Shown here: positions 10,784 through 22,657 of the stretch, in pieces
Layout: the number at the start of each line of letters is the position of its first letter
How positions within the stretch are numbered: position 1 is the first letter of the stretch
Assembly (NCBI RefSeq): GCF_018446385.1
Contig: NC_055992.1
Location: forward strand, 21,856,877 to 21,920,876
Length of the DNA: 64,000 bases
Reading direction: 5' to 3'
Origin: Zingiber officinale
Taxonomy: Eukaryota > Streptophyta > Magnoliopsida > Zingiberales > Zingiberaceae
Notes under the pieces: model-generated
Seen by the model: the letters and a program-made list of their open reading frames with translations, nothing else
The model's database searches: none
What the model was told of the DNA's origin: nothing
Position numbers and translations under genes: made by a program

Positions 10784-12241
10784 ATGGTCGGACCAAGCAT
10801 CCATCCGTTGAAATTCGAAGGGGATTTCGCCACTTGGAAAAAGCATATGCAAGTATTCTTTACCACCGATATTAAATTAACTTTAACAATGAAACTTGGC
10901 TTTGAAGCTCCAGAGAACAAAGAAATATATCAATGGACAAAAAAGGAGCAGGCCGACTTCGTGGTGAACGGTAAGGCAAAATACCATCTGCTAAGCATTC
11001 TTCCGCCTCAAGAAGTCAACCGGATCGGAAACTATAACTCCGCAAAGGAACTTTGGGAGAAGTTCCTCGAGCTGCACGAAGGAACGTCCGAAGCCAAGTT
11101 CGCTAGACGAGATATGCTTCGCAATCAGCTCACCAGCCTACGACTTGGGGAAGACGAGACAATTGCACATCTGCACTCCAGAATAAAAGAAATCATCACC
11201 GGACTCACGAATCTTGGAGAAAAGGTAAGTAATCGAGATTCGCTCAAGTACGCGTTAAATTCATTTCCGAGAAATTCAAAATGGGCATCACTAGTAGATG
11301 CTTTTTACATTTCGAAGGACTTAGAAAAAATTTCATTAGAAGAATTTTTTTCAACATTTGAAGTGCATGAGTCAAGATGTGCAGGAATGAAGGAGCCCAA
11401 GAACAACATTGCCCTCAAAGCTTCGAGAGACGAAATTGAGTCAGAATCTTCTCTCGATGATGAGGAAATGGTAATGATGGTAAGAAGATTCAAGAAACTT
11501 TGTAAATCTAGATCTACTAACCATCTGCAGGGGAAAAAGAAAAGGACAATCCGCTGCTACCACTGCGACGAAGAAGGACATGTCAAGGACAACTGCCCCA
11601 AGCTGAAGAACAAAGACAAGGAGAAGGGTAAGAAGCCTATCCAAAAACGAAAGGCCCTGAAGGCGACGTGGGACGATACGTCGTCCGAATTGGAAGTCAA
11701 AGCATTCTCCAGACTCGCACTGATGGCGAGTCATCAAGATGACGACTGCGATTCAAGCTCTTCTGAAATGAGCATCGAGAGCATCGATGAAGGGGGAGAC
11801 ACGTCGGAAGAAAGCAGCAGCTCAGGGGGAGAAACGGACAACGAGATCGACAAGGTAAGTCAGGTACGATCTCTTCCTCCCGATAAAATGTTTAAGTTCG
11901 TTAAACTTTTAACAAAAGATTGCTGCAAATTAGAAAGTGAAAATAAAAATTTAAAAGTAATTCTAGCTAAGTCTTGTCCCTTAGAAGAATTAGATAAATT
12001 AAAACTAGCAAATGAAAAATTGAAACTTGAAAATGATGATTTGAAAATTCAAGTAGATAACTTGAAAAACTATGCATGTTCATCTAAAACCAATTTTAGA
12101 AGATTTAATAATTTAAATTGGTACTTTAAATATCACCCGGGACAAATTAAGAACATTTCAAGAAAATATGTCTCTAAAAGTTTTTTGGTTAATCCAGTAG
12201 GCTGGAACCTATATTGGGTTCCGAAGTCATGCTTAAATTAA
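10784..12241 (+). CDS. Copia gag protein (485 aa)
   Basis: An intact frame starts 46 bp after the primer-binding site. Residues about 1-60 match the DUF4219-like start (FEGDFATWKKHMQVFF), residues 60-200 the UBN2 gag fold (NSAKELWEKFLELHEG, MLRNQLTSLRLGEDETIAHLHSR). The CCHC knuckle CYHCDEEGHVKDNCP is near residue 260 within a Lys-rich stretch. An acidic Ser-rich region follows (about 330-370) and then a heptad-like coiled coil (about 385-440, KLKLANEKLKLENDDLKIQV). The C-terminus is WYLYWVPKSC-like. It should form the nucleocapsid particle. No protease or pol follows, so particles would need a partner element. Unusual for its setting: this frame is undamaged while the virus around it is decayed. 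Confidence 0.9.
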   Translation: MVGPSIHPLKFEGDFATWKKHMQVFFTTDIKLTLTMKLGFEAPENKEIYQWTKKEQADFVVNGKAKYHLLSILPPQEVNRIGNYNSAKELWEKFLELHEGTSEAKFARRDMLRNQLTSLRLGEDETIAHLHSRIKEIITGLTNLGEKVSNRDSLKYALNSFPRNSKWASLVDAFYISKDLEKISLEEFFSTFEVHESRCAGMKEPKNNIALKASRDEIESESSLDDEEMVMMVRRFKKLCKSRSTNHLQGKKKRTIRCYHCDEEGHVKDNCPKLKNKDKEKGKKPIQKRKALKATWDDTSSELEVKAFSRLALMASHQDDDCDSSSSEMSIESIDEGGDTSEESSSSGGETDNEIDKVSQVRSLPPDKMFKFVKLLTKDCCKLESENKNLKVILAKSCPLEELDKLKLANEKLKLENDDLKIQVDNLKNYACSSKTNFRRFNNLNWYFKYHPGQIKNISRKYVSKSFLVNPVGWNLYWVPKSCLN

Positions 12242-12864
12242 TTTTAAAATTAAAATTAGCGCTTTAAGTAAGAAAATTAAACAAAGAATTTCTTTATGAG
12301 GCTTTGTCAAGGAAGTGGTTGTTGCTCCAATAACCAAGAAGGCCTAGTGCCTCGCCACGACATGGAAGCCAAAATATTGAAATAAATGTTTAATTAACTT
12401 ACTAATAAAGCATTAATGCAAGAATTAATTAATGCTTTAAAAAAGTTATTCAAAACATGTTTTTCAATCTAGAAACTTACTTAAAATTTTTTTAAATTGA
12501 CTGAGTCATTTTTTTACTTAGAAAAATTTTCTTAAAAATTCTCAAATGATTAAGTTAAAAAATTTTCTTTCAAAAATAATTCAATTTTAAATTTACTAAA
12601 TTTAACTTAGAATTGTTTTTAACTTAGAATTTCTTTTAAATATTTTTTTTCAAATTTCCTAAATTTTTAACCCTTAGATTGTTTTTCTTGGAACCCCATT
12701 TTTTGTGATCAAAGGGGGAGAAGGGAAAGCATAAGTCTAGGGGGAGGTAGATAGATTTAATTTTTCTTGTCTATCTTTTTGCCCTTAAATTACAAATTAA
12801 GTTAATTTACTTAATTTTATTTAATGTCTATTTTAACCCTAGCTTAACTTGGGTTGATCACACC
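12242..12864 (+). other. Non-coding 3' internal region of the Copia element
   Basis: Very AT-rich, with AAAATTTTCTT-type runs and two extra polypurine words (about 12712 and 12738). No coding region is seen. Confidence 0.6.
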
Positions 12865-12878
12865 AAAAAGGGGGAGAT
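12865..12878 (+). promoter_or_regulatory. Polypurine tract of the second Copia element
   Basis: AAAAAGGGGGAGAT immediately before TGTTGGAACCCC, identical to the tract of the left Copia element. Confidence 0.85.
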
Positions 12879-13068
12879 TGTTGGAACCCCAAGGTTATTT
12901 TGGTGTGATCAACAAGTTAAGTTAGGTCCTGTGTGTTTCTAACCTTGTGTCTAAGTGTGCAGGAGCTTAGGAGCACAGGTAGTCGAGCGGAAAATGCAGC
13001 TAGCGAGAAGGACGGCAGTCCGAGGGACGAGGTGCTGCGGAAGAGTACACCGGCGGACGAGAAGGAAG

Positions 13069-16000
13069 TGTAACGACCACCCTTCTTACTACTACTACAC
13101 TCTAAGGATGACCGTTACTTAACTACTAACTCTACTTAACCGATATGATTAAAAATCACATGGAAACCCTACCGAAAAATTTCGGCAGAATCTCCCTTGT
13201 ACCAGTGACCATAAACCAAGATACAAGCATAGTATACATCAGCCACAGGCGGCTGGAACATTTATCAAACACCCATGCAGTTAAATAAGTATCAAACACA
13301 CAAATATCTACTTACTAAACTGAACTCATCCTACATGCAATCTAAACAGAATAATCTCAAATGACATGAACTTAAAATACAACTCAAATGGTTACAATAA
13401 CTAAAATGCGGAAACTAAAATTAAGGAAAGAAGACTAAAGGGACTCCTTTCTAATCCCAAGACTTCCATAGTCCTGGCATCACACATCATCTGTGCCACC
13501 TTGTCGCCTTCCTTTATCTGCAGTAAGAGGAAATGCAAACTATAAGCAAAATGCTTAGTAAGCGCTATCTAATTCACAAAATCTCGATATGCATATACAT
13601 ACATCCATAACATGATCTAACTGATTACTTACTGAAGACTACTCATGCACATCTACTAATAAAAGAACAAGACATGCTGAAATGCTAAATATGTAAAGTT
13701 GCTCATGCTCAGAAAATAGCAAAGAACAGTAAGCTAATCTAAATAACATGCTAGCATAAAAGAAAACTCAACTTGCTGATTTTAAAACAAAGTGAAACTT
13801 AATTCATCTGTTCTAAACTTATTCTTTAATTCACTTGTTTAAAACTTATTCTTTAATACTTTATACTTATGTAAAACTTGCTTTACTTGTTCAAAAACTT
13901 ATACTTATAATACTTCAAAATAATAATCAACTTCTCTTGGGCCCGGCAACTGTGCTTTTACTTTTGTAACGACCCGACCCATTCGGCGGCCCATTTGGCG
14001 ACCCTCGGGTCGTGCCGTTACTACTAGGTTATCTAAACCTAGGGACGACTATAGGAGCCCAACCCAAGGACAACTGAGAGTCCAGCACAGTGCCACTGAT
14101 AAAAGTAAAATACTTGTTATCTTTTAATATTTTTATATAATGCCTTGGCATTTTAACGAGCACCTTGTGTGCCAAAATCCCTAAAGTCTTAACTTTTGGA
14201 TCTACTTAAGGTCTTGGCCTTTTTCTTTCTTTTCTTTATCTTTCTTATATTTTTCTTAAACTCTTAAAAAGAATATAGGCATGCTACAACAGAATTAAAT
14301 CAAAGGAAAGAAAATCTGACTTCTATAAGCATGCTATATCAGAGACAAATCAAAAGAAAGCATATCTAACTTCTTCAAACATGCTACTACAGATTTTAAA
14401 AAAAAGGAAAACAATTCTGAAATCTTTAAGCATGTAAAAATGAAAGCTGTTCAGATTTGTTATAATGCAAAGGAAACCCAAAACTGCAACGTGAACTGAC
14501 ATAGCTGTTCCTACTCATTGGAGCTACATAAACTTGAAATCTGCATGCATAAAAACTAATAAGGAAGGATCTATATCAAAATTAAGCAATGGAAATGCCA
14601 ACAGCACAAAACCACTCTACTGCATGCTCATTAAAAGGCCTATTCCTACACATGGCAACAAAGAAGAGGACAACCAAAACTAAGTTCCTACATGTATATA
14701 TGTATGCTATTTCTGCTCATCCACATCTAAAAGCAGAAGGGAAACAAAATTAGAAATCTATTCCTGTGCATCTCCAAGCAAGGAAAGAACAGAAAAATCT
14801 GCTCGTGCAGATTCATAACATATGAAGGTCTAAACAGCAGGAAAATAACTACTCGTGCACTGTAAACAAAAACATATGAAGACTACACAGCATGATTGAC
14901 AGTAAGCTCCTCTAATCACACCCCTTTTTGTGGCACAATTCAAATTTAAACTTGTTGTTAACACCAAATTAAACTTGCTGAAAGCTTAAAACATAAACCT
15001 TTACAAAACTGATTCACAACTTGAATTTCTATATATTGCTCTACTGAAATATAGCAGCCCTAAAGGACCACTGTTAATACACGACAGAAACAAAGGGAAT
15101 TGCTACTGGAACCCAAAATCTGCATTGTTTCTCATGCTCACTGCCAAGAACAGCAAAAATCCGAAGCAAGCAAACTATAAACTAAACAAACAAACAAGCA
15201 AACCCTATTTCCTTTCATTGAAGCACACGGCAGAAATCTCAAGACCAAAATTTACGATATACATCGCATTTCAAGAGAACCAGATCCGGAACCCCTCTTA
15301 CCGCAGGTGAGTAAGCGACTTACCTTTGTTTTCTTGGACTTACAACCGAAGGAGAGAGATCTAGGGTTTGCGGTGAAGCTTGAGTTTCCAGCCCCCTTCG
15401 TGCCCTCACGCTCGAGGTGGTCTCAATTGGTGAAGATCCGCCGGAAGGAAACCTTCGCCGGCCACCGGAGGAAGGAATCCTAGCGGCGGCTGCGATTTCG
15501 CCCGAGAAGAAAACACCGTCGCCGAGAGAAAGGGGAGGAAAGAACTTAGGTCCAGAGTAATCATCAACTTATCCCTCTTTATAATACCTAGGTATTCTGT
15601 TATGGCTTAAGATTATTTCACTCCTTACCTTTTCACGAAATACTCGCGGAACTGTTGGTTGGTTGCGTTTCCGCCGAACCCCTGGTCATGGGTTCAAGTC
15701 CTCAGCCGAGCCTTTTTCTTCCTCTTTTATTTCAAATGTTCCTAACTACCGCATAAATATAATTCGTCCCTTATATGGTTAACAAAATATCCGTAGACCA
15801 GATGGTTGGGCTGAGTTCATCAAGACTCGGGTTCGGGTCCGTGATCTTGGGTTCAAAACTCAGCTGCAACCATTTTCTGCCCATTAATTCTTGTTATTAA
15901 CTTCTACTCATTAAATAAAATTCTCCCTTTATTTAATTAAGTAACAACTGCTAGCCCAGTTGGTTAGCCGGGTTTTGCTCGGGTCAGGGGTTGCCGGTTC

Positions 16001-16182
16001 GAGCCTCGGCTTGGACATTTTTTGTCACAACTTCTTTCTTTTGGTAAAAATATCAAACGACCTCCAAAAATTCTATAAAAATACTCTATAAATTCCTAAA
16101 AATCTCTAGAATTTTTCTAAAGTATTTCTAGATTTTAATAAGGTCTTTTAGGACTCCAAATCATGAAATTTGGGGTGTTACA
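13069..16182 (-). mobile_element. 3.1-kb LTR-like insertion, probably a solo LTR
   Basis: The ends are TGTAACGACC and GGGTGTTACA, giving TG...CA termini. Flanks GGAAG and AGAAG agree at four of five bases, as a decayed 5-bp duplication would. No internal coding region, primer-binding site or polypurine tract was recognised, which suggests a solo LTR; the TGTAACACCCC-type start on the minus strand is common in large gypsy LTRs. A second TGTAACGACCC start at about 13965 with a nearby GGGTCGTGCCGTTAC inverse could mark a nested or duplicated end. Confidence 0.6.
15640..16010 (+). repeat. Three tRNA-like A/B-box modules in tandem
   Basis: B-box-like words GGTTCAAGTCC (15691-15701), GGTTCGGGTCC and GGTTCAAAACT (15830-15860) and GGTTCGAGCC (15996-16005) recur every 150 bp or so. 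Good A-box-like words precede the second (TAGACCAGATGG, 15794) and third (TAGCCCAGTTGG, 15952). No complete cloverleaf can be folded by eye, so these are not called tRNA genes. They may be tRNA-derived SINE heads or diverged monomers of one LTR repeat. Confidence 0.55.
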
Positions 16183-16973
16183 AGAAGCGTGTGGTGGTTC
16201 CGAGGGACGAAAGCCAGAGCGGAAGATTGCTCGGGGAGCAAGAGACGCAGCTAGCGAGAAGGACGGCACGCGGTGCGTCCAAGGGACGAAGATTGCGGAT
16301 GAGTACGCCGGCGGACGAGAAGGAAACACGCAGCGATTCCGAGGGATGAGAAGCCGGAGGGAAGCCCGCTCGAGAAGACAGGAAGTTGGGTTCGGGTGAG
16401 CCCTTTTCCGGATGGCAGAGATCACCCAAGCGAACGGATTCGGAGTAGAAGACCCGGACCGAGCCGAACCGAACCGGAGCAGAGGTCCCGGATGAAAAAG
16501 TCAACCGATGTTGACTTTTAGGCTCTGGGGCGCCCGGACCTGTTTTTTTTACTAGATCACGTCAAACGCGATCTGAACGTTGGGGATAAAGTTTTATCCC
16601 ACCAGGGCGCTCGGAACCCCTTCCAGGCGCCCTGACCAAGGCTATAAATATAGCCTTGGTCCAGAAGCTTTTCATCAATTTAGAAATTGTAACAACACTT
16701 GTGTGCTTTTACTGCTTAGATTAACTTCTTTCTTTCTGTGCCTACACTACTGTAAACGAGGCTTCTCCGCCTGAAGGAGTTCTTAGTGCGACCATCTTCC
16801 TTAGATTAACAACCTCCCCGGTTGTAACCAAGTCAAATCTGGTGCCTCGTCTTTATGCTTTATTTTCTGCTTAATCTATTTTTCAAGTGTTAGCTTAATC
16901 GTTCGAGAAAGGGTTGTGTTTTAGTTTACAGGCCTATTCAACCCCCCCTTCTAGCCGGCCCAATGGTCCTACA

Positions 16974-17089
16974 ATACATTGCTATTGGTGTAGTTATTAT
17001 CCAGCCATTGATAAAAGAGGTACCTGTATAAACTGTAAAAAATAGGCTTGTAATCTTTGTCTTCAGAACTATTTTAATGTTCTAATCCC
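16974..17089 (+). pseudogene. Endogenous pararetrovirus piece 2: second Cys/His motif
   Basis: A short piece reading CYWCSYYP, then CINC and CNLC. It matches the second Cys-rich motif that follows the CCHC knuckle in the badnavirus/tungrovirus polyprotein. One in-frame TAG is present. It is cut on the left by the Copia LTR and on the right by the CACTA element. Confidence 0.75.
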
Positions 17090-20000
17090 AATCTACAAGA
17101 ATATATGCTTTTAGTGACATTTAAAAGTGTCATCATATACTACTTATACGGACACTTTTGATATAGTGATATTAAGTTAAAATGTCCTCTATAGTGATGT
17201 CGTCTAAAGCTTTATGACATTTCTTAGTGTCACTATAGTATAAAAATAGTCACACCACTGATGTCATAAATAATTGTTATAGTGACAAAAAAAAATGTCA
17301 CTATAAGATTTGTAAAGACATTTATGCATGCCTTGTTATTATAGTAATGATGACAAATTTATATGTCCTTTAAAATTATTTAGTAGGACAACTATAAGTG
17401 TCTTGTATGTTATTTATAGTGACAATAAAAAATGACACTAATGATAATTTATAAAGTTAATTTAAAATGCCTCATTATGTAATTTGTAGTGACACTTACA
17501 AATATCTTCTATACTAGTCTATAAGGACATTAACAGTTATTATTAATAATTATTTATGATGACTTTTAAAATGTCATATATTATAAAATATGTCCTTCAT
17601 TTTCAATATTTTCATGATATAATATTCATGCATATAACAAATTAAAATAAACACAAATAAAAAGTATTAAAATAAAAATTAAAGTACTAATCAATAATTA
17701 TCATTAATTTTGCAATCCAGAAGGCTGATAAATTTGTCACCTCAAAAAATATTTATATACCAATTACAAATGTACCTAATGTATTTAGTTTAAGAACTAG
17801 TGAAAAATTAAGTCTTGTAACCAAAGTTGTGGTGCATCTTCATTCTTCAACCATCACATCTTAAACAAAATCCAATATTCTTGTCACCTACAATAAAAAT
17901 TTATATGTTTGTGTAAATAAAATAAAATTAAAGAAGCATAAAATAAAGAGATTAAAATTCAATTCGAACTAGTGAATATTTACCAAATGATAAACTAGAA
18001 AAGCTCCACAACATCAAATATAATTGTTTTAAAAAGACACTAGCATTTACCTTGCTATTGTGCCACAAAACTCCAAATGCACCTAGTAGAGAAGTCTTCT
18101 TCATTAACTGTTAATTGTAAATATAATTGATATTAGTTTAAAAAGACACTAACATGATAGACATATATAATAAATAGTAATTAATTAAAAAGTTACATAT
18201 CATACCAGATAACAAGGTCAAACTATCATTCTTCCAAATGCATCCTTAGACCTGTATAAAAGATCATATGGCCTAATCAAGGACTCTTCCCATTCTAGGA
18301 CAACTAGAACTTGTATTTCACACCAATTTGGTCTCAACGCCTATCTTCCTACTTCAGTATTCTGGTCCATGCTACGAACAACTCCTTTTGCTACAATTTT
18401 CGTAGAATCAAATAGACTTTTAATCGAGATAGAACATCCAATCTAACAATGCAAAAGAGAAGGTTCTAATGAAAAACAAATATGGCATACCATCAGCAAC
18501 AACAATTATGCTAAATAAGATTATACATTATCACTCAATTAAACTGAATTCTCAACTTCTCACAATAAGCAGCAATACAAAGAATGAATTAATTGCAAGA
18601 ACTCAAATGCATACAAGAAATCAATAAATGGCTAACTCAAGATAATTATAATCTCACACAAAACATAGCTCACAAGAAAGCAAACTCCAAACTTTATGGT
18701 TGCAAAGTGCTTATGTTACATCCAATTAGAGCTACAATTGATATATATCAAGCTGCAAAGTGCTTTATATTTAAAAACTTAACATTGATAGTTGTGGACG
18801 TGACACCACACCATCCTTCTCTCTTCAAGAAATCTGACGTGCAAATGAAATATTAAAGGGATACAAACAAGTGAATTGGCAAAGGAGCAGAAGGAAAATT
18901 TTGAATAAAATGAACAAGCTTGAAAATTTTTACCAAAAACATAGCTTACAAGAAATCAATAAATGGCTAACTCAAGATAATTATAATCTCACAAAAAACA
19001 TAGCTTACAAGAAAGCAAACTCCAATTCATTATGGCACATCAAACAATAAATAATATCAAAATAAACAATGAAAAATCATTTACGCATAAACAACGAAAT
19101 TTTTTCTAAACAGATAAAATATTATATAGATGAGATAAGTATTGTGATGGATGGGTATTATAGTTTATGTGTTCATCTTAATATGGTTGGTGCAGGTATT
19201 GTTACATTTAGAAAAGTTATGCTATACATAGATGAGATAGAATAAGCACCAAAGAAATCATGCCAGCAAATTTTTCAATTGTAAGTGCCAGCACACACAT
19301 ATCATAATTAAAAATTACAAATAACATCATACGATAAATAAGAATTACATACAATGATTACCATAATTGCTTCACAAATCAGACACAATAAGAAAAAGGC
19401 TGAGAAGCTTACTTGGGAAACTGCTATTGTATTGTTGCTGATGAACTTTTGTGTCAATGAACCTTTAAGTAAAATCCACTCTTTCTTCAAAATCAAGAAT
19501 AACCTATATTTGATCACATAAATTGCTCAGACTACTTTAATATTCTAAACAGCAATGTCAGCGCTCATTCATTATCAAGAAGGCAATAATGGAAAGTTTA
19601 TGTTTCTTGGTCTCTACAACTTGTAAGAATAAAAATTAATATAAGTGTATATGATTAAGAACACTGAGTCACATCAGACATTGTCCTAATAAGATAAATG
19701 TCGAGAAAGAACTCTCTCAAAAACACTTCTCTTTTAGTCTTCTTACAATCTCGTGGTAAAGCACCCCTACCTAAACACACACACACAAATGACAATGAAT
19801 AAGGTTCTTGTTCTCTATCCCTACAAACTGTTAAAAGAAAAAATTTTACTAACAAATATGACTTGATCCAAAAAAAAATAACTAAGAGCATAAATGTTTG
19901 GTTCATTTTAGCCCTATATGTGGTGATCTCATTAACATAGAGAGGAATTCCAACCATAGTTTCCACAAATAAATGGAAATGCAGTGAGAAATCGTAAAGT

Positions 20001-20841
20001 AGGTTTTTTGAACTCATAGACACATGAATAATTATTTCAGTTCCTATAATCCACAAACTCGAGACGTGATACAGAATGTAAAGAGAAATGGCAAATGATA
20101 AGGATAAATGATTATGAATAGCAACTTCATTAAAAGGGATAGAACGCAAGGAGGAGAAAAAGAACCTGGAAGATGCCGAAGGGCACAAGGCTAGTGAGTG
20201 TTTGTTGCCTAAGGGACTAGGAGAGGACATGTGTATCGAAGCAAGATGGTTGTGCGGTGGAAAACAGTGGTTTCACAGAAATCACCGAAATCAACATGAA
20301 ATGAACCTCTCTACCACTTGATATCACAAAAATCAACAAGAAAATCTTTAAAAGAAACAGAGCGCACAAAAATTTGCAACCTAGGGCTTCCGATCACGAG
20401 ACGGTGGAAGAGGAAAGAATAAGGACCTCGGCGTGACAAGCAATGGGGCAGACAGCGGGGTAGACGGAGGGGCAGATGGCGGGGCAAACAGAGGGGCAGA
20501 TGACAGTAGTGGGAGATGGTGCAAAAGGATGTCGAGGGTGGTTGGAAGGTCACGTAGGGACGATCGACAATATTTGTTGAGGGAGAAAAGAAAAATTAGG
20601 GATGTGGAGGCGGGGTGAGTGATTTTATTGGAGAGAGTGAGGAAAAAATTTGGTGCGGGTTGGAAAGATTATTAATTTTTTAGTGACATTCATTAAAAGT
20701 GTCATAATAATATATCTAATTAGATTTTTATTTTATTAGTTTTTTTATTTTTAATCAATGTCATGATATGTATAAATCAACTACACTTTTAAACAAATGT
20801 CATTAAGAAAGTGTCAGGAAAGCTATTTTTTCTTGTAGTGA
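17090..20841. mobile_element. CACTA transposon, non-autonomous
   Basis: The right end reads TTTTTTCTTGTAGTG, the inverse of the canonical CACTACAAGAAAA. The left end (CAATCTACAAGAA at 17089-17101) is a damaged version. Subterminal regions carry many copies of TAGTGACA / TGTCACTA words (about 17112-17600 and 20680-20815), the typical transposase-binding arrangement. No transposase is recognisable inside. Frames at 18593-18856, 19655-20230 (-) and 20311-20553 (-) match nothing I recognise; the last is low-complexity. Target duplication not clear. Confidence 0.75.
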
Positions 20842-22657
20842 TAACACAACCCACTAAAAGCAGTACTAGAAATATCCTTTTAGAAACAAGAGTATCAACG
20901 TTAGAAACTAGAATAAACCAACTAGAAACTCATGTGGAGATAATAACAAACCAAATAGAAGAACTGACACCACAAGAATTGTCACCAATTAATAAGGGTA
21001 AAAGTTTACAAATAACAGATTCACCAAACATTGATATGGTTTTTATAAAAACCCCTAGTATTTGTAATACAAATAGAACTCTTGATGTTAGGGTAAAATG
21101 CTTAGTAAATATACATGGCCATGAATTTACATTACAAGCCTTCTTAGACAATGGAGCTACTAATTCTACTATAGATGAGGCTACACTTCTGTCTATTTTA
21201 CCTAAAAATTTGATCAAAATTTCATCACAACCTTTAATTAGTACACAATTTGATAGTCAACAACTAACTAGTACCCAATTTGTCACAAACATACATATCA
21301 AATTTTATAATAACTGTGGTAACTATAGTGCTCCCCAAACTCTCTCTAAATTATGGGTTAAACTGTTAGTACATCAGAATATCCACCTTATCTTGGGACT
21401 AAATTTTCTTATATCACTAGACAGGGCCTTTTTACTTATAAAAGATTATGCTCTATTTTTCTCTAACCCAATAGTCGCACCTATTGTGTCAGACTACCCC
21501 TCTGTAGTTAAGTCTTTAACAGCTTCATCACAGACAACAGAAACCCAAACCCAGTCTAAGGACACTACTTGCCAGTGTACTATAAAAGGGACATGTAAAC
21601 AGACACCTCTCATGTTATCCTGTGACCTTGCCTTTTCTGAATATCAAGAAAACTAGACTTACTTGGCTGGGCAAGCCCTCTAAATGATCTTTCCTTCTGG
21701 GATATTCCTAATGATCTACTTCTCCCTAAACAATTGCTTCAAACTATCAACACCCATCAGCTAGATATAGACTCTCTTATCTCCCGACTAGAAAAATTAG
21801 AAATTATTGGTGACAACCCAACTAAATACTAGGAACGGGATAAAATTTATTGTAAATTAGCAATCATTAACCCTGACATAACTATTAAGGCCCAAGACTT
21901 AAGATATACAAACTGGGAAACTGAAGAATGCAAAACACATATTCAACAATTACTACATTTAGGAGTCATTCAGAGATCTACCTCCAGACATAGAAGCCCA
22001 GCTTTTATAGTAAATAAAGGAGCCGAACAAAAACGAGGTCAATCCCAAATGGTATTTAATTACAAAAGGCTAAATGATAACTGCCAGGAAGATGACTACA
22101 AAATACCAGATAAAGACCAACTTCTGAATAAAATACAACATTCTAAATGGTATTCAAAGTTCAATATGAAATCAGGTTTTTGGCAAGTACGGATGCACCC
22201 AGACTCTATAGAATGGACAGCTTTCTCCTGTCCTAAAGGCCACTTTGAGTGGCTTGTTATGCCTTTTGGTCTTAAAACAGCTCCTCAAATATTTTAACAA
22301 AAAAAGGATGATATTTTTAGAAATGTTGCTCACTTCACCTTTGTCTACATAGATGATATCTTAGTTTTTTCCAAAACTAAACAAGAACACTATGCTCATT
22401 TACACACAATCTTTAATCTATTTGAAAAACATGGTTTGATTATTTCACGAAAGAAAATGAAACTAGCTGTTACACATGTTGAATTCTTAGGGGCTGAAAT
22501 AAGCCAAGAACAAATCACCTTACAACCTCATATTTCAAATAAAATTCTGGCCTTTCCAGACAAAATGGAAGATACTAAGACTTTAAGAGCATTTCTAGAT
22601 CTTCTAAATTATGCGAGACCCTATCTAAAAGATATAGGAAAAATTAGTGGACCTTTA
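20842..22657 (+). pseudogene. Endogenous pararetrovirus piece 3: protease and reverse transcriptase
   Basis: An open stretch to 21656 contains an Ile/Leu heptad-like region (LLETRVSTLETRINQLET) and an aspartic protease with FLDNGATNS (about 21146), where the usual DTG is DNG, and the hydrophobic ILGLNFL segment. Further on, RT blocks are readable: FNYKRLN, SGFWQV, FGLKTAPQ and the catalytic YIDDILVFS (22346-22372), then VEFLGAEI. At least a TAA at 22295 and several frame changes (21656-22049, 22297-22436) break it. Lack of an adjacent integrase and the RT sequence place it in Caulimoviridae. Confidence 0.85.
22653..22657 (+). repeat. Target-site duplication CTTTA (left)
   Basis: Matches CTTTA at 23755-23759 across the solo LTR. 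Confidence 0.85.

Larger units (their letters stand above)
9714..16973 (+). mobile_element. Non-autonomous Copia element with gag only, inserted in the viral sequence
   Basis: Both LTRs, primer-binding site, gag and polypurine tract are visible; pol is absent. The internal region is only about 2.15 kb. The 3' LTR is split by a 3.1-kb LTR-like insertion. No clean 5-bp target duplication is visible (AAACC before, ATACA after), which may reflect decay of the host virus or recombination. Confidence 0.85.
12879..16973 (+). repeat. 3' LTR of the second Copia element, split by an insertion
   Basis: The parts are 12879-13068 and 16183-16973 (about 0.98 kb). They match the 5' LTR, apart from a deletion of about 36 bp in the GGGCGCCCGG region near 16530 and scattered changes, which show that the insertion is not recent. 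Confidence 0.9.

Noticed and set aside
15640..16010. tRNA genes
   Set aside because: A and B boxes exist but no acceptor stem or complete cloverleaf can be paired.
19655..20553. Minus-strand frames in the CACTA element as captured genes
   Set aside because: No recognisable domain, low-complexity Pro/Leu/Arg repeats in one, no consistent exon structure.
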